From positions 28,172,532 to 28,236,531 of the forward strand of contig CM066912.1 of assembly GCA_033964015.1 (NCBI GenBank): DNA of 64,000 nucleotides. The letters are read 5' to 3'. The position numbers and the translations under genes were made by a program. Under the pieces are notes generated by a model. That model did no database searches. It was given only the letters and a program-made list of their open reading frames with translations, and was not told the origin of the DNA. The DNA comes from Scolanthus callimorphus. Its lineage: Eukaryota; Cnidaria; Anthozoa; Actiniaria; Edwardsiidae. Below are positions 36,925-48,382 of the stretch, one piece after another (the first letter of the stretch is position 1; every line of letters begins with the position of its first letter).

Positions 36925-37554
36925 ATACATTTAAAGCGTTGTTGCGCGCTGTACATTTTCAAAACATCGCTTTAGGTTTGGGATGTTGGGATTTTCTGTT
37001 CTGCCAGTAAAACCCTCCATGCCAATTACCACCGTATGCATTGCTACGCGACCTCAAATTCACTGGTATTGCGATTTTACGCAAGAATATTGTAATGTTA
37101 ATTTTCTTGAACCAGAAAGTTAAACATTCGAGGCAGGGAAGCCAAAGGATAGCTTAAAACCATTGGTTGATTTAGCAATCAATTTCGGCCCACTGAAGAG
37201 GCAGAATCCAGCGTTTTGGTTTGATTGACAGCTAAAAATCGCCCATCGCAACATTGAATTTTGAGGTCGCGTGGCAAATACATACAGTGGTAGTTGCCTT
37301 GTTTTGACAAATGCACTCGCTGGATTTCTGTCGCGACGAAAACCCAGTTGACTGCACTAGGCGTAACAAGGCAAGGACCTGATTGGCTTAGATGCTTTGA
37401 CTGGCGGAACAACAAAACTATCAAAGTCAAACCATTGACCATGTTTTGACTATTTCTTACAGCTGTTTCAGGTAACACGCGACTTCGCCGCTGCCGCCAG
37501 GGTTTGGCAGTTGGGTTTTCTGTGCTGTCCATCAATGCAATCCGTGTCCGTGTG

Positions 37555-37672
37555 AGCCAATCATATCCTTACTCAATGCATTCGATTGGCTTCCCTTGCG
37601 AGACATGTCGCGACAGAAGCCAATTCACTGCACTAGGCGAAACTAGGCAAGGATATGATTGGCTCACATGGT
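37555..37672. repeat. Palindromic repeat, GTCGCGAC family
   Basis: GAGCCAATCATATCCTTAC is inverse to GGCAAGGATATGATTGGCTC, and CGACAGAAGCCAATTCACTG lies to the right of the centre. A partial relative precedes it (about 37318-37390), and a fuller one is at 58830-59125. Confidence 0.65.
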
Positions 37673-38322
37673 TTGATTGACTACACAGGAAAACCCAAAT
37701 GCCAAAAGTTCTCTGGATTAGTAAATATGTGAAGAAAATATATGACTGCTCCCGGGTTTTGTCAATCTAGTAAACAGAGAATAGCTACCGTGGTCTTCGT
37801 ATTAAAAGACAGCACTGGATTTGGCAGTCACTTTTCTATTCCCATTTTGAATCGGAGTTGGTTGCTAATTGGAGCACTAAAAAAATCATGCACTAGATAT
37901 GCAAATCTTAAAAATTGATAATTTGATGAAATTAATGATCTTGTAGCTTGTCTCAAGCAGCGCCGCGGGATTTTACTTGCGGCTTCTGTAATGAACCAAA
38001 CAAGCAAGACTACATGAATTGTCATCTTTTATTCAATTATTTGGATCTTCATATTTTAATATGGGAGAATTCCAGGACATTTTATTTAGCAAATTGTCAC
38101 GAAATCTTTGAAATTTTTTGTGTCGATATTCTTTTACATATTTTTTTCCTAACGAATGTTTTACTGAAAACTTACTCTTGTGCATGGAATTGTCTTTCTT
38201 GACTCTATAAATGTGTATATTATGACCATTTAAAATTGGTAATCCGGATAATTACGATAATTACATGCATTTACAAAATGGAAATAAACGTTATTTATCT
38301 CTGTTCTTAATATCTTACATTA

Positions 38323-38730
38323 TTATACATTGTACTCACTATCTCGATTCTGATTGGCTAAAAGCGCGCGCTTTACTTTGGGAATCGCGCACTTTGAGGG
38401 TCTCCAAGAATCAGCATGCTGATTCTTGAAGAATCAGCTAGCTGATTCTTGATCCTACGCGCGCAATGCATCATGGGACTAGAGCACTTGAACGTTTTCC
38501 CTATCTAACAAGGCGCTTGTGTAAAAGAAATTATTTGACAGAAAAAAAAAGTATTTTTACTCAATCAATGTATAATAAAACAATTATTGAATTCGTTTTT
38601 TGTGATTTCCAGAATAAACAATGTCTCGCCAAGTGGAATCAGGCTCGGCCTCACGGCCTCGCCTGATTCCACCTGTCTCGACATTGTTTATTCTGGAAAT
38701 CACAAAAACCTCATCCAATAATTGCTTATA
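38323..38730 (-). mobile_element. Composite palindromic repeat, inverted copy of 1811-2212
   Basis: Read on the minus strand it follows 1811-2212 block by block. It has the TTCCAGAATAAACAATGTC hairpin, ACACAAGCGCCTTGTTA, the two AATCAGC... hairpins, GGGAATCGCG, then GATAGTGAGTACAATGTA. The similarity is high by eye, implying recent spread. Confidence 0.75.
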
Positions 38731-39417
38731 ATACGGTCTTTCTTGCATCAGGAATCGTGTCATACAAGGATGTAAAAAAAACATAAATTGCCTGGTGGAT
38801 AAATTCACTGTGCAGCGACCCATACGCTCCACAAATAATGATCTCTCGGCATTCACAACCACCTCCTCAGACTTGTCAGCCACAGAAATGGACTTCTTAT
38901 TTTTGAAGTTCCGTTCCACTCCGCAAAACATTCCACAAATTTGTTTTCTCGGCTAACCTCTCAGACAAACTGCACTTGTCTGTATGAGCTTTGTTCATAT
39001 TTAATCACATTTTTCATTTTTTTTTTTTTCGACGAAATCTTGAAATAGCTTGTGGTGCTCCCGCAAGTAGTAATGGAGTCAGCTTTCTCAAAAATTCACA
39101 TGCGGCTCTCAGCCACAAGCTAGACTTTACTGTTTGACGTTCCGTTCCCTTCTGAAAACATGCGCAGCTCATGTTTACCGCGGTCCGATTAGCCATCATA
39201 ATTACTTTGAAGTAATATTTGCGCGATCTGCAAGTATAGTGATAGCCATCCGTATTTTACCTTCCGACAATCAGTGACAAATCCAATATGGCGGCCAAAA
39301 AAAAGCAACGCGGGTTTCTCGACCAAAAAAACTACTCTCTAACGCCTACGAGCAGGCTAACTAAGGAGAGCAAAAACAAAGTAGTTGACAGAAAATGGCG
39401 ATTAAAGACCCTTCTGT

Positions 39418-39605
39418 CAGCCGCCATTTTGTCAGCCTAGCAACAGACCGAGTCAGAGAAAGCATCCATTTCCATCGGCTGATTTAGGGAATGTAGTGCG
39501 ATATTTTCGGTTCAATTTGGTAAATGAAGGATCAAACTTTGTTTGTAGGTGGTTATTTCGAGATTTCTACACGTAATTCGTCTTCTAATATCGAATGTAA
39601 ACATG
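39418..39605 (+). repeat. 'CATCCATTTCCATCGG' dispersed repeat, copy 3
   Basis: Same blocks and orientation as 24183-24375. It ends just before the stop of the minus-strand ORF 39632-40219. Confidence 0.6.
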
Positions 39606-39631
39606 ACAAAAGATGTGGATGGCAAGGATCT

Positions 39632-40219
39632 TTAAGCGTCTTTATCGTTATTCCTTGCACCTACAAACGAGTTATTGCGTATCCATGGAAGTGTCATCAT
39701 CGGTTCGTTATACCTACTAACAATTTCAATCGATAACAAATCGACATCCCGACTGAATACCGACGAATGCACGTCCAGCGAGTCCGGATACTCTAACCAA
39801 AAATCCTTAAAACTTTTTGGCCTCATATTCCGCCGTCCTTCGTCCCTGCTTCTCAAATCCCTCGGAAAACAAGCCTCCCTGTTCCCATCCGCAGTTTCCG
39901 ACGTCCTTTTCATCACATTCCTGCATTTCCCGCCTTTTAATCCTTGCACTGTGGCGCTTTTGTCGCGCATCAACGCCGCCCGTCTTTGCGCCTCGGTCAT
40001 CTTTGGAAGAAATGACCTTACATTGTCAACAATTTGCTGCTGTGTGGCGTCATAGTCTATCGAAGCTGCCCCAGTCGGTCTAGGTCTCTCTATAGATTTT
40101 CGTACTGTCATTCTAAAAACTGGTGTCTTATCAAACAGTCTCACTGGTGGTGGCAGAGCTGATCTGGGATCCCTGGCAGCAAAATTCGCAGCAGAAATTT
40201 CTTTCACTTGAGCTTTCAT
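39632..40219 (-). CDS. Unrecognised ORF, 195 residues from the first ATG
   Basis: The open frame on the minus strand runs from an in-frame TAG near 40281 to a stop at 39634-39632; the first ATG is 40219. The product has a proline/arginine-rich N-terminal part (RDPRSALPPPVRLFDKTPVF, RKSIERPRPTG), a polar helix-forming middle (QQIVDNVRSFLPKMTEAQRR) and a C-terminal part without a recognisable motif (FKDFWLEYPDSLDV). There is no signal peptide or membrane segment. The sequence is more GC-rich than its surroundings, and the amino-acid composition looks protein-like. It may instead be the last exon of a longer gene, because 13 open codons precede the ATG. Function unknown. Confidence 0.5.
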   Translation of the reverse strand: MKAQVKEISAANFAARDPRSALPPPVRLFDKTPVFRMTVRKSIERPRPTGAASIDYDATQQQIVDNVRSFLPKMTEAQRRAALMRDKSATVQGLKGGKCRNVMKRTSETADGNREACFPRDLRSRDEGRRNMRPKSFKDFWLEYPDSLDVHSSVFSRDVDLLSIEIVSRYNEPMMTLPWIRNNSFVGARNNDKDA

Positions 40220-42782
40220 TTCTAATTTGTTAAGTAGTCTCTGATTTGGTTTTGACAAGCGACGCGTTTGTTTTTCCTAGCACAGTCTTTTGCCTTTGTC
40301 TTTTTGGCGTTGTCGTGTTCTTTTTTGAAGAGTTTGTAGAATAGTGTACATAGACAATTAATGGACGGAAGTGGAGCTTTCTACACCAATAATAAAGCTT
40401 GGGCTTGAGCCCAATAGTCAAGTTAACACAACTCGAATCTAATAATCGGATCTATATTAAATATAGTACGTTTGCGTCATTCTTTAATCCCTTAAAATTG
40501 GTCTTCTTTCTTTTCTAAACCTTTAGGTGCATCGCGTGACGACTAGATTTCGTGACATTCCAAGCATCGTTCTATCAAAGATACGATCGTGTGTGTCACA
40601 CAATAAAATTATTCAACATGCATTTAATTGATCCGAGAAGAATGTAGAAATAACGTAGAAGTTCTTGATTCTTGAAAATGTAAAGTTTGAGGCACATGGA
40701 TTAATATCCAAACTTTATGGTGCAAACTTCCCTTTTCACCGTAGAAAAGCGATTTTACTTGTGCCTTATTGTCACGGTTTAGTATACGTCAGCTGACTCT
40801 CGGAGATCCGAGGCGGTGTTGCTCAAAACCACGCACCGCTAAGTTGATTTCTAGATGCCAAGTACATGTTTTATATGTAGTTTCTATGCCGTGGTTTCCT
40901 TCCTGATGTTGTATCAATCCCTTAATTTTTCCCTCTTGCACTTTGCTCTCCAACGCTCCAACGCTATCGATCGTTGTCTTTAGTTTCCTCCTAAACAGAG
41001 AGCCTTCTTGGTAATATGACTTCTGCTTCTCACTTAGTCATTGCTATACTTCTTGATAGAAATTACTCTTGTGTGGATCGTAAAAGTAAAGAAAATCTGC
41101 GCTCCAAAGCTACGTTTATAGCTTTCGCGTTTAGATGTTACCTTCTGTTGTTGTTGGGCGGACGGTAACAATAAACCACTCGATGGCTTCGGTTCCTGTT
41201 TCAGTCGAAGGTCACGACACCCGCATAGATCAGCATCGTCTTGTTTATAACAAGATGCTTCGAATAGCATGCACAGCGGGAAAGGGAGCCCGGCGGTGTA
41301 GATCCTTCATATGGTACACTATAGTGTCCTTCGTATAAATATAGTGTGTCCTCCGTATAAATATAGTGTACCATTTATGAAGGACTAGGACCCGACCGGC
41401 CATTCTCGCTTCGCGGCGCGGGGGAGGCTCTGGTGACAGCCACCGACGCATGCTCAAAAGAAAATTGTGGTTTTATGGCCTCACAATTACTTTAAGAGCG
41501 TTCAAGTCGAAGGCATAGGTTGAACAGACAACTGGAAACGAATGCCAGTGTTATGTTTTACAGACACGTTTTTATAAAACGAGATTAAGCTACTTTTATG
41601 TAACGCGCGCGAGCCATTTCAGCCAATCAGCGAAGGCCCTCGAATGGATGTCACCAGAGCCTCCCCTGCGGGGCGACGAGCCGGGGAGCTCTGGGTTAGA
41701 GCATGTTAGGTGACGAACCGGGGGAGCTCTGGGTTCGAGAATGTTTCGTGCGTTATCAAAGGAAAAAAGCCACGAGTTGGCCTACAGCGTGCCTTTGATT
41801 GTTTTTTATTAAGGGCTCACGAGTTCATAGTCATGATTGTCCGTTGCCAATAAAAATACAAGCGATGAGCGCAGGAATTCCATTTGCATGCTACCAAAAC
41901 GTGGTCAATATATATGTGCTGTATGCCTCACGAACTACGCTTCTATCTGTTCTATCATCCACCTTCTGTCGACGTGTTCGTCTTGCGCACAGAGAAAAGT
42001 TCAATTCAGTTGCACCTCCTTGACTGCTTACAAGGTATTGTTTTACCGACTAGGCAGTACAATGATTTGCAGTAAAATCAGAATAACGGCCAGCGAAAGT
42101 ATATTTTACTACTTTTTTTTTGCTTTTTACTCATGCTAGTGGCTGGGAATTCGTCGGTGCCCGTGGATGGCGGCTCGGCGATAGTTTAAAAAAAATTATA
42201 CTTGAATTACAAGTATAATCAGCTAGGCCATTATAATAATAAATTATAAAGTATTGGACTAATGCACTCTTCCGTATAGTTAAACGCATCGAGTGTTTTC
42301 AGTTGTTTCCATATTATCCTCGCCGCAGGCGGCTTGTGCAATTTTGAAAAAGAAAAATTGAAAACACAAGTGAAATTAATCCCAAATTCTATAGGGTTAT
42401 TCAAAGCTTCAGGGAGGCTAGATTTCGCTAAGAAAATAGCACGAAAAAATATTAGTATTCTATAAATATTTACAGAATACTAATAGATCTATTAACTATT
42501 GTCATTATTCATCAACCCCACCCTTTCACTGCTGAACTATTCGAGTAAAATTACGACTATGAAAGAACATTACTCAAAACTTTAAGCAAGAAAAGCATTT
42601 AGCAAAACAAATGTTACAACAATTAGGCTAGTTGGTTTGTCGACAATAATAAACTGTATAAGAATAAGTTCAAGAACGGCTGCAAGCAGACTAGTGTTCA
42701 TTTGACCAGAAAGCTGTCTTATTATATAAAACTAACAGCATTAAAAAAGACGCATTTTCAATAAATAACCAGAGAGTCTGAC
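40220..42782. other. Spacer with a hairpin and an enlarged MITE
   Basis: At 41311-41387 ATCCTTCATATGGTACACTA is inverse to TAGTGTACCATTTATGAAGG, with GTCCT(T/C)CGTATAAATATAG repeated twice between. The MITE at 41401-41743 follows directly. No gene recognised. Confidence 0.55.
41401..41743. mobile_element. MITE, 'ACCCAGAGCTCC' family, copy with duplicated end
   Basis: The left end CATTCTCG and the right end GAGCTCTGGGTTCGAGAATG match 53116-53336, and inside are GGCTCTGGTGACAGCCACCG and CAGCCAATCAGCGAAGGCCC. The right terminal segment GACGA(G/A)CCGGGG(G)AGCTCTGGGTT is present twice in tandem (about 41678-41697 and 41712-41735). Confidence 0.65.
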
Positions 42783-43100
42783 TCAGTTGAACTGCTTTCC
42801 CTCGACTGCCTTTCCAACAATTTCTTGACCTCGTCTTGTTAACTTGCTCCAATGTTGTATCTTTTCCAATCCCTCTGCGTGCAATGCTTTCGAAACCAGT
42901 TTGGAAACCTTAAACACATGGAAATAGTTCGATATTTAATGTATTTTACATTTAATTTAACAACAAGTCTGATAAAGCAAAGTGCTATACTCAGAATAAA
43001 ACTAACCTTCATTTCTTGCTCGATTGTTGTCTCAAAAAGCTCGACCATATAGTTCGCATCTCCTGTTACTCGTATCGGTACGAATGCCTCCAACTGCTGT
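42783..43100 (-). CDS. Two terminal exons of an unrecognised gene
   Basis: The last exon is 42908-42783. It is phase 0, begins VSKLVSKALHAEGLEKIQHW and ends KAVEGKQFN with a stop at 42785-42783; length is 42 codons including the stop. A preceding exon ends at 43007 with a GTTAGT donor and reads GQQLEAFVPIRVTGDANY, then MVELFETTIEQEMK. Its 5' limit is uncertain (an AG near 43095-43103). The two join in frame, and both read like soluble, mixed alpha-beta protein. I could not connect convincing upstream exons. Family unknown; it may be a decayed gene. Confidence 0.4.
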
Positions 43101-45041
43101 CCTGCCGTGTTTTAGACTTTCGGAAAGTCCCATCCCAACACACGATTTTGAAGAGCAGAGAAAGCGACTTGTGACGAGTTTAGCGTACCAAAAGCGCTAC
43201 GCTGCATTTTTTTACAGTACTTAGCATCGACTGAATAAATTTCATTGCACAACTTTCGGCTAAAGTTGATAACAAAAGCCAGTTCATTATTTTGTGTATT
43301 ACATCATTTACAACAAAAGGCCTATTCATTGTCATCAATAAAACAAAAGAATCCTAAAAAACCTTTTCAACTGAATTGAATTCATTCTGCCTTGGATTTT
43401 CAATAGTACTTCAAATTGTTTTCAACAAACGAATACAAACAAAGAATTTTCAACAAAGAGTTGTTGTCTTGACATATCATAAGTCATTTACAATATTCGC
43501 GTCCGATTTGTATGGAATTTACAATTTCTCGGCCTCGAAATTGTAAATCCCATACAAATCGGCCGCTCATATTGTAAATAGTACATATCGTATGATATCT
43601 CGTCTTTATTTTCGGCACAAAAGTGATATACTATTCTACTAGGAACCATGCATGCGATACATGTTTATGATAAAAGGAAAAAAATCAGCGCGCGTTTTTT
43701 TGTGTGCTGACGTGCATGTATGCAGACTATGCAAAGTAATTTTGCCTTCATCACTCATGTAAGAAAAAAATTCCCTCGCTCTTAGCCAATCAGCAATGAG
43801 TAATTTTGCCCTATATATATAATACAAGTTTATAGTCCGGGTTGCTTAGTCCGTGACCCTTGGGCTAGACCGTTTTTTAACTTTTCCTTTGGCCGTGGAC
43901 ACTATTGGTGCTGTAGGTCCGCAAAAGTTGAAGAAGCATATTCTGCAATTGGTAATAAACGGTATCCCTAGCCGAAGCCGATACACCGCAACACAGAGAC
44001 ATTTGGTAAGGCAAAACCATGATTGTCATTGAAATGTGCACCAGACCACTGAACATTGAACATGCCACGCCATATGCAAAATTCACTGTAACTTTAATTG
44101 TTGAATAATATTTATTCGTAATCTCTTCAGTCTCTTTAGTCACAAGCGCGAATTAGATTCCACCTGTAGCTAGCGCTATTCATTGTTTACCACAACAACT
44201 GCCTCAAACGGGTGCTAGCAGGCTTTGGGCCCCGTCTTCACGTATCCGGATATTTTTTATCCGTATTAAAAAAATATGTGTCCACACGGACCGTATTTAA
44301 GGTTATGTCTTTTAACAGGCAGAAGTTTAAAAACTGATTGATTGAATGATGATTGATTTGCGTTGTGTTTTTTGCAAGAGAAACGCTATTTTCACGGTAT
44401 CTACTTCATCGCTGAATGCCATATAGTCGTCTTCTAATAGAACGAGGCATAATCAAACAAAAGGACCATTCATATTCAAATAAGGCGGCTATTGTGACAT
44501 TCAGCGATGAAGCATATACCATTTTCACGAACGAACGCGCGCGCGACGGCATGTGACAAAGTGTGAATTGTCGACGCGCATGTCATTGCTGCTGACAAAC
44601 ACCCTGCGGGCTCAGAATTATCGGGACCTTGACAGCGAATTTCTCGGGAAGAAAAAAAAGAGTTCGATTTTTCTTTATTTTGCAAATCTCTTAGTATCAA
44701 TACAAGGATCAATTTAAGTCAGAAAAAAAAATTAATCCATTTTTGCGCCCTGACCCTTAAAGTTGGGTTTTACACTAAGTGTTTATATGTAGTCGCATGC
44801 CAAAGTTCGAAAAAGCTTAAGATCTGTAGTCAAATGTAATTTCTGCTAACAGCTGTCACAGCTCTACAGTGAATATCAATATTGTGAAGACGTCTCTCGC
44901 CATGGTCTTTACTAGTTGACAGGCCACCCAAAAATGCGGTAAAACACGGCAACAAAGGCGACAGTCGATCGACGAGAATTTAACATTTCGACGCCAATGT
45001 GATCTTTTCGATTCGTCTTTTCTAGAACGCTTTGGTAAACA
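43101..45041. other. Spacer upstream of the cyclase gene
   Basis: Apart from the hairpin at 43490-43585 and a MITE-like end at about 44229-44310 (GGCCCCGTCTTCACGTATCC, ATCCGTATTAAAAAAATATG) I see no feature. The minus-strand open frames at 43639-44143 have no recognisable domain. The 100-150 bases before 45042 should contain the cyclase 5' UTR. Confidence 0.5.
43490..43585. repeat. Near-perfect hairpin, about 90 bp
   Basis: CCGATTTGTATGGAATTTAC, then AATTTC, is inverse to GAAATTGTAAATCCCATACAAATCGG around CGGCC(TC). ATTTACAATAT / ATATTGTAAAT lie outside. The spacing leaves almost no loop. Confidence 0.75.
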
Positions 45042-48000
45042 ATGTCCTTGCTACGAAGGTTACTTCCTGTTCTCCATCTCGCGGCTTTAGTGCAATCCAA
45101 ACCCGCAGGTCAATGGATCGACCTGTCTTACAGCCTCGAAAACAAGACAGTTCACTGGCCAGGTACCAAACCCTTCAGACACACGTTGGCATATAAGGCG
45201 CAAACTGATCAGTACTACCTGGAATATTACAACATAGAGACCGCGGAACATATGGGGACCCACATGGATGCTCCCAGCCACTTCAACCCCAACAACAAGT
45301 GGAACGTTGACCAGGTAGCAAACACGATTATGCTATTGGCGGGTTCCCTGTGGTTCGACTGTGTCATTTGCTGATCGTTACTTTGCCTGCGAAAGCCGAC
45401 ATCGCTTCTTATCGCAAAGAGGCGTCTGCGCGCTCAAGCCAAACATTCCATACTGATGACGTATTTTTACCCAAATCTGGTCAGAAGAATGACGTGACCA
45501 ATGTAACTTTGTTGCATCTTTTTTCGTCTTATTTGAATTTCTTACTATAAAATGCTTGTATGCTATAAAAATTAAATATCAAACAGTCAAACTGGCTGCG
45601 TAACACTTTTGACCAGATCTGGGTCAAAATACGTCATCAATATGGAATGTTTGGCTTGAGCGCGCAGACGCCCCTTTGCGCGAGTTTCTTTCGGCGAGCG
45701 GTAAGTGGTGCCGGCTTTCGCAGGCTAATCGTTACTCGATTTTCAAATTGATTATACGTCTTAACTTCTTCAGGTACCACTGGACGTAGTGATTGGGGAA
45801 GCAGTGGTCGTCAACATGACCGCAAAGGTCGATAAGGACAAGGACGCAGTACTGACAATACAGGATGTACTGAATTGGGAACAGCAGCATGGACGCATCC
45901 CGGATAAGGCTGTCTTTCTATTGTACACCGGCTGGGGAAAATACTGGGGAAACAGAGACAAGTACCACGGAACACCAACAAACAATGGCAGTCTATTGCA
46001 TTTCCCAGGTAAATAAGCCTCTTGATAAAAGCCCTGTCGTTTTTTTTTTACCTGTGGTAAAAAAAAAAATAATACCTGTGGTATTTTTGAAATCTCGACC
46101 CAGGCCCTTTTGGCATAGGAAAAACAAAATGGCGCGGACCAAGAGAATGATGTTTCTCGAACATCTACAAGTATTGGTGTATTTTCCTGCTTTATTATAT
46201 AAACACCAATGAAATACCAGGTGATCTCCCGCGCGAAAACGTGATATCTTCACACGTGAAAATATCATGTTATTTTCACATGTGAAAATATCACACTTGC
46301 CTTTGCTGAATGCTCGATTTTTAAGCTTAACTCAAATAAAATTTGAATTTGGTATTTCATTGATGTTTATATAATAAACAGAACATTACATGCGCTCACT
46401 CGTGAGATAAATTTTCAACACTCGAAGATAAAATTCGTATCTCCGCGCGGCCATGTAATATCCTCTATATTTTCTCTAAGATATGAGGAACAATACTTAC
46501 TGACCTTTCAAATATGTAATGACTATATCAAGATAGTTCCCTTAAAAAATTGTTGACTTTCTTCAACTTCTCATATCAATGAATCATTGTCGTTTTCGCT
46601 AAGTGCACTTGGGAGGACTGGGTCGAGTCGCGCGCGGGCTAGTGTGGGTATTTTAGCGTGGTTACCAAGCCAAAATCAATGGTGGACAGATCGAGAACTC
46701 GAGTCTCTGTGATTCCTGCAAGTTTTCATTCAAATTTTCTCCGATACAATGGCCGAAGTTCTCGATCTCTAGAAAGACGACAATGTTATCTTGATATCGG
46801 GGGGATTTCCTAATAATAACTTTTCCTAATGACTTTTGCAACATCAAGAAAGTGCTGCCGTTTTTAGAGCAAACCTGGACGGGCTGCCTGTGGTGTTCAA
46901 ATCTCGACTCAGGCCCCTCGGCGAGGTACGAAAACAAAATGGCGACCAAGAGAAGGAATTTCCTAGTCCTAGATTATAGTTAGGGCTTCGACATCACATT
47001 TCTTATCGAGCCGCAGTACTCCGAGAGTTCTCAGAATGATGAAATTCGCCATATCAATGTATGAATTAATGTCGTTTTTGCTAATGGAACTTAGGAGGAA
47101 TGGGTCGAGTCGTGTGCGTGCTAGCTGTGGACTCGAGTCTCTGTAATTCCTGCAAGTTTTCATTCATATTTTAAAACCGTTTTCTCGCTACTCATCCTCA
47201 AAATTCTTATAAAAAGAGGATCTTCCTGATCTTCTGTCACTTCGAAATAAGATAAATGCCTCGCGCGTTACTAACACTGCGTTTTAAGCTGCCCTATGTA
47301 ATGTAAATGTATATTCTTTTAATAATATATTTTATATAGTTACCTGTTATTTACTGATGCTTCCCCGTGTCTAAACAGAGTATGTATTTATGGTTCCGTG
47401 AGTAAACGGAAATCATCCGTGACGTCACGAACCGACAAGTTGCGCAGCCAAAACGGAGCATAGTCACTAAAACAACGTGAAAAAACATAGACTAAACTGA
47501 CAGATGTTAGAGCAGATTTCGTATGACTGTGAAAAGTGCCGCGAAAGAGTTGTACCGCGCCGCGACCGTCACCGTACCGCGACTACGCGATTTTATTCCG
47601 TATCTACAGCAGGCAGGTTCGGTACCGCCACCGGCGGCAGTACCGCGCCGTGTCACGGTACTTTTCACAGTCATACGAAATCTGCTCTAGCCTGCTTGCC
47701 GGTAGTACTGGGTGTTTTTATCACCGGATTTTTGCGCTCGCCCCTGGGGGACCGCGCGCCTCAAAATTTCAAGATTGGCGCCCGATCAGCGAACGGACCG
47801 GGTTTTCCGCTATAAAAACACGCAGTACCGCCTGCAAGCAAGCTAGACAGATGATGGAGAGCGCAGTAAATCTAACCACAAATCCTACAACTGTATTCTA
47901 TTATTTTACCAGGAATCCACTCTAATACGACGGAATGGCTTATCAAAGAAAGGAAAATCAAAATGTATGGCGTAGACACCCTCTCTACTGACCCTGGCTA

Positions 48001-48382
48001 CGAGAAGAATTTTGTTACGCACACGATTCTCGCAAGAAATAACGTCCCTGGCGTAGAGAACTTGGCCAATCTTGAAAAACTCCCGCCAAAAGGAGTATAT
48101 TTTTATGCCATGCCTATGAAAGTCCGTAAGGGGAGTGGTGCGCCAGTAAGAGCTTTCGCCAAATTACGAAACCCGCAGAGCGTCAATGGCAACGGAGGTT
48201 ATTCTGTAAAGGGTGCAGTGCGCGCAATCGTGGCTATGGTAGCAATGCTTGTCTTCTTTTTTAAAGATAAAAATGTCAATGAAAACATAGGGCCGATTTC
48301 GTATGACTGTGAAAAGTGCCGCGACAAAATTGGGCCGCGCCGCGACCGTGCCGAGCCACGACTACGCGATCTCATTCTCTAA
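45042..48382 (+). CDS. Secreted cyclase-family (kynurenine-formamidase-like) hydrolase, 3 exons
   Basis: Member of the metal-dependent cyclase family that includes KynB-type arylformamidases. Exons are 45042-45314, 45774-46008 and 47913-48382; GT-AG joins keep frame over 978 nt for 325 residues. MSLLRRLLPVLHLAALVQS is a probable signal peptide. The family metal-binding motif HxGTHxDxPxH is HMGTHMDAPSH (residues 70-80). Exon 2 has IPDKAVFLLYTGWGKYW. Exon 3 has GVDTLSTDPGYEKNFVTH with H206 and GVENLANLEKLP, all conserved family positions. A hydrophobic segment (residues 271-286) follows the catalytic domain and could be a membrane or GPI-type tail. The last about 31 residues and the stop lie inside a MITE (48289-48617). 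Substrate unknown; in this family N-formylkynurenine, isatin and other amides are possible. Confidence 0.88.
45383..45727. mobile_element. MITE with 9-bp target duplication (Mutator-like), in cyclase intron 1
   Basis: The terminal repeats TTGCCTGCGAAAGCCG / CGGCTTTCGCAGGCTA bound a 345-bp element. AGGCGTCTGCGCGCTCAAGC and TTGACC/GGTCA-type blocks are mirrored inside. ATCGTTACT occurs immediately outside on both sides (45374-45382 and 45728-45736), a perfect 9-bp duplication. That length is typical of Mutator-like transposases. Confidence 0.8.
46060..47170 (+). repeat. Partial segmental duplication inside cyclase intron 2
   Basis: Copy 1 (about 46060-46140 and 46565-46745) and copy 2 (about 46880-46960 and 47030-47170) share ordered blocks. 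These are CCTGTGGT, AATCTCGAC(C/T)CAGGCCC, AAAACAAAATGGCG..GACCAAGAGAA, ATATCAATG, GGGTCGAGTCG, CTCGAGTCTCTG and TTCCTGCAAGTTTTCATTCA. They are direct and diverged, an old tandem duplication or two copies of one repeat. Confidence 0.6.
47508..47690. mobile_element. MITE, 'AGAGCAGATTTCGTATGAC' family, copy 1
   Basis: TAGAGCAGATTTCGTATGAC, then TGTGAAAAGT, is inverse to ACTTTTCACAGTCATACGAAATCTGCTCTA. It is 183 bp with a GC-rich centre of CCGCGCCG words. Another small inverted-repeat element (about 47690-47846, CCTGCTTGCCGG... / ...CCGCCTGCAAGCAAGC) follows at once and ends shortly before cyclase exon 3. Confidence 0.8.

Larger units (their letters stand above)
36925..39631. other. Spacer with palindromic repeats
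   Basis: It contains a GTCGCGAC / CACTAGGCG(A)AA repeat family (about 37195-37700; relatives at 58830-59125), the inverted composite repeat 38323-38730 and the dispersed repeat 39418-39605. No gene recognised. Confidence 0.6.
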
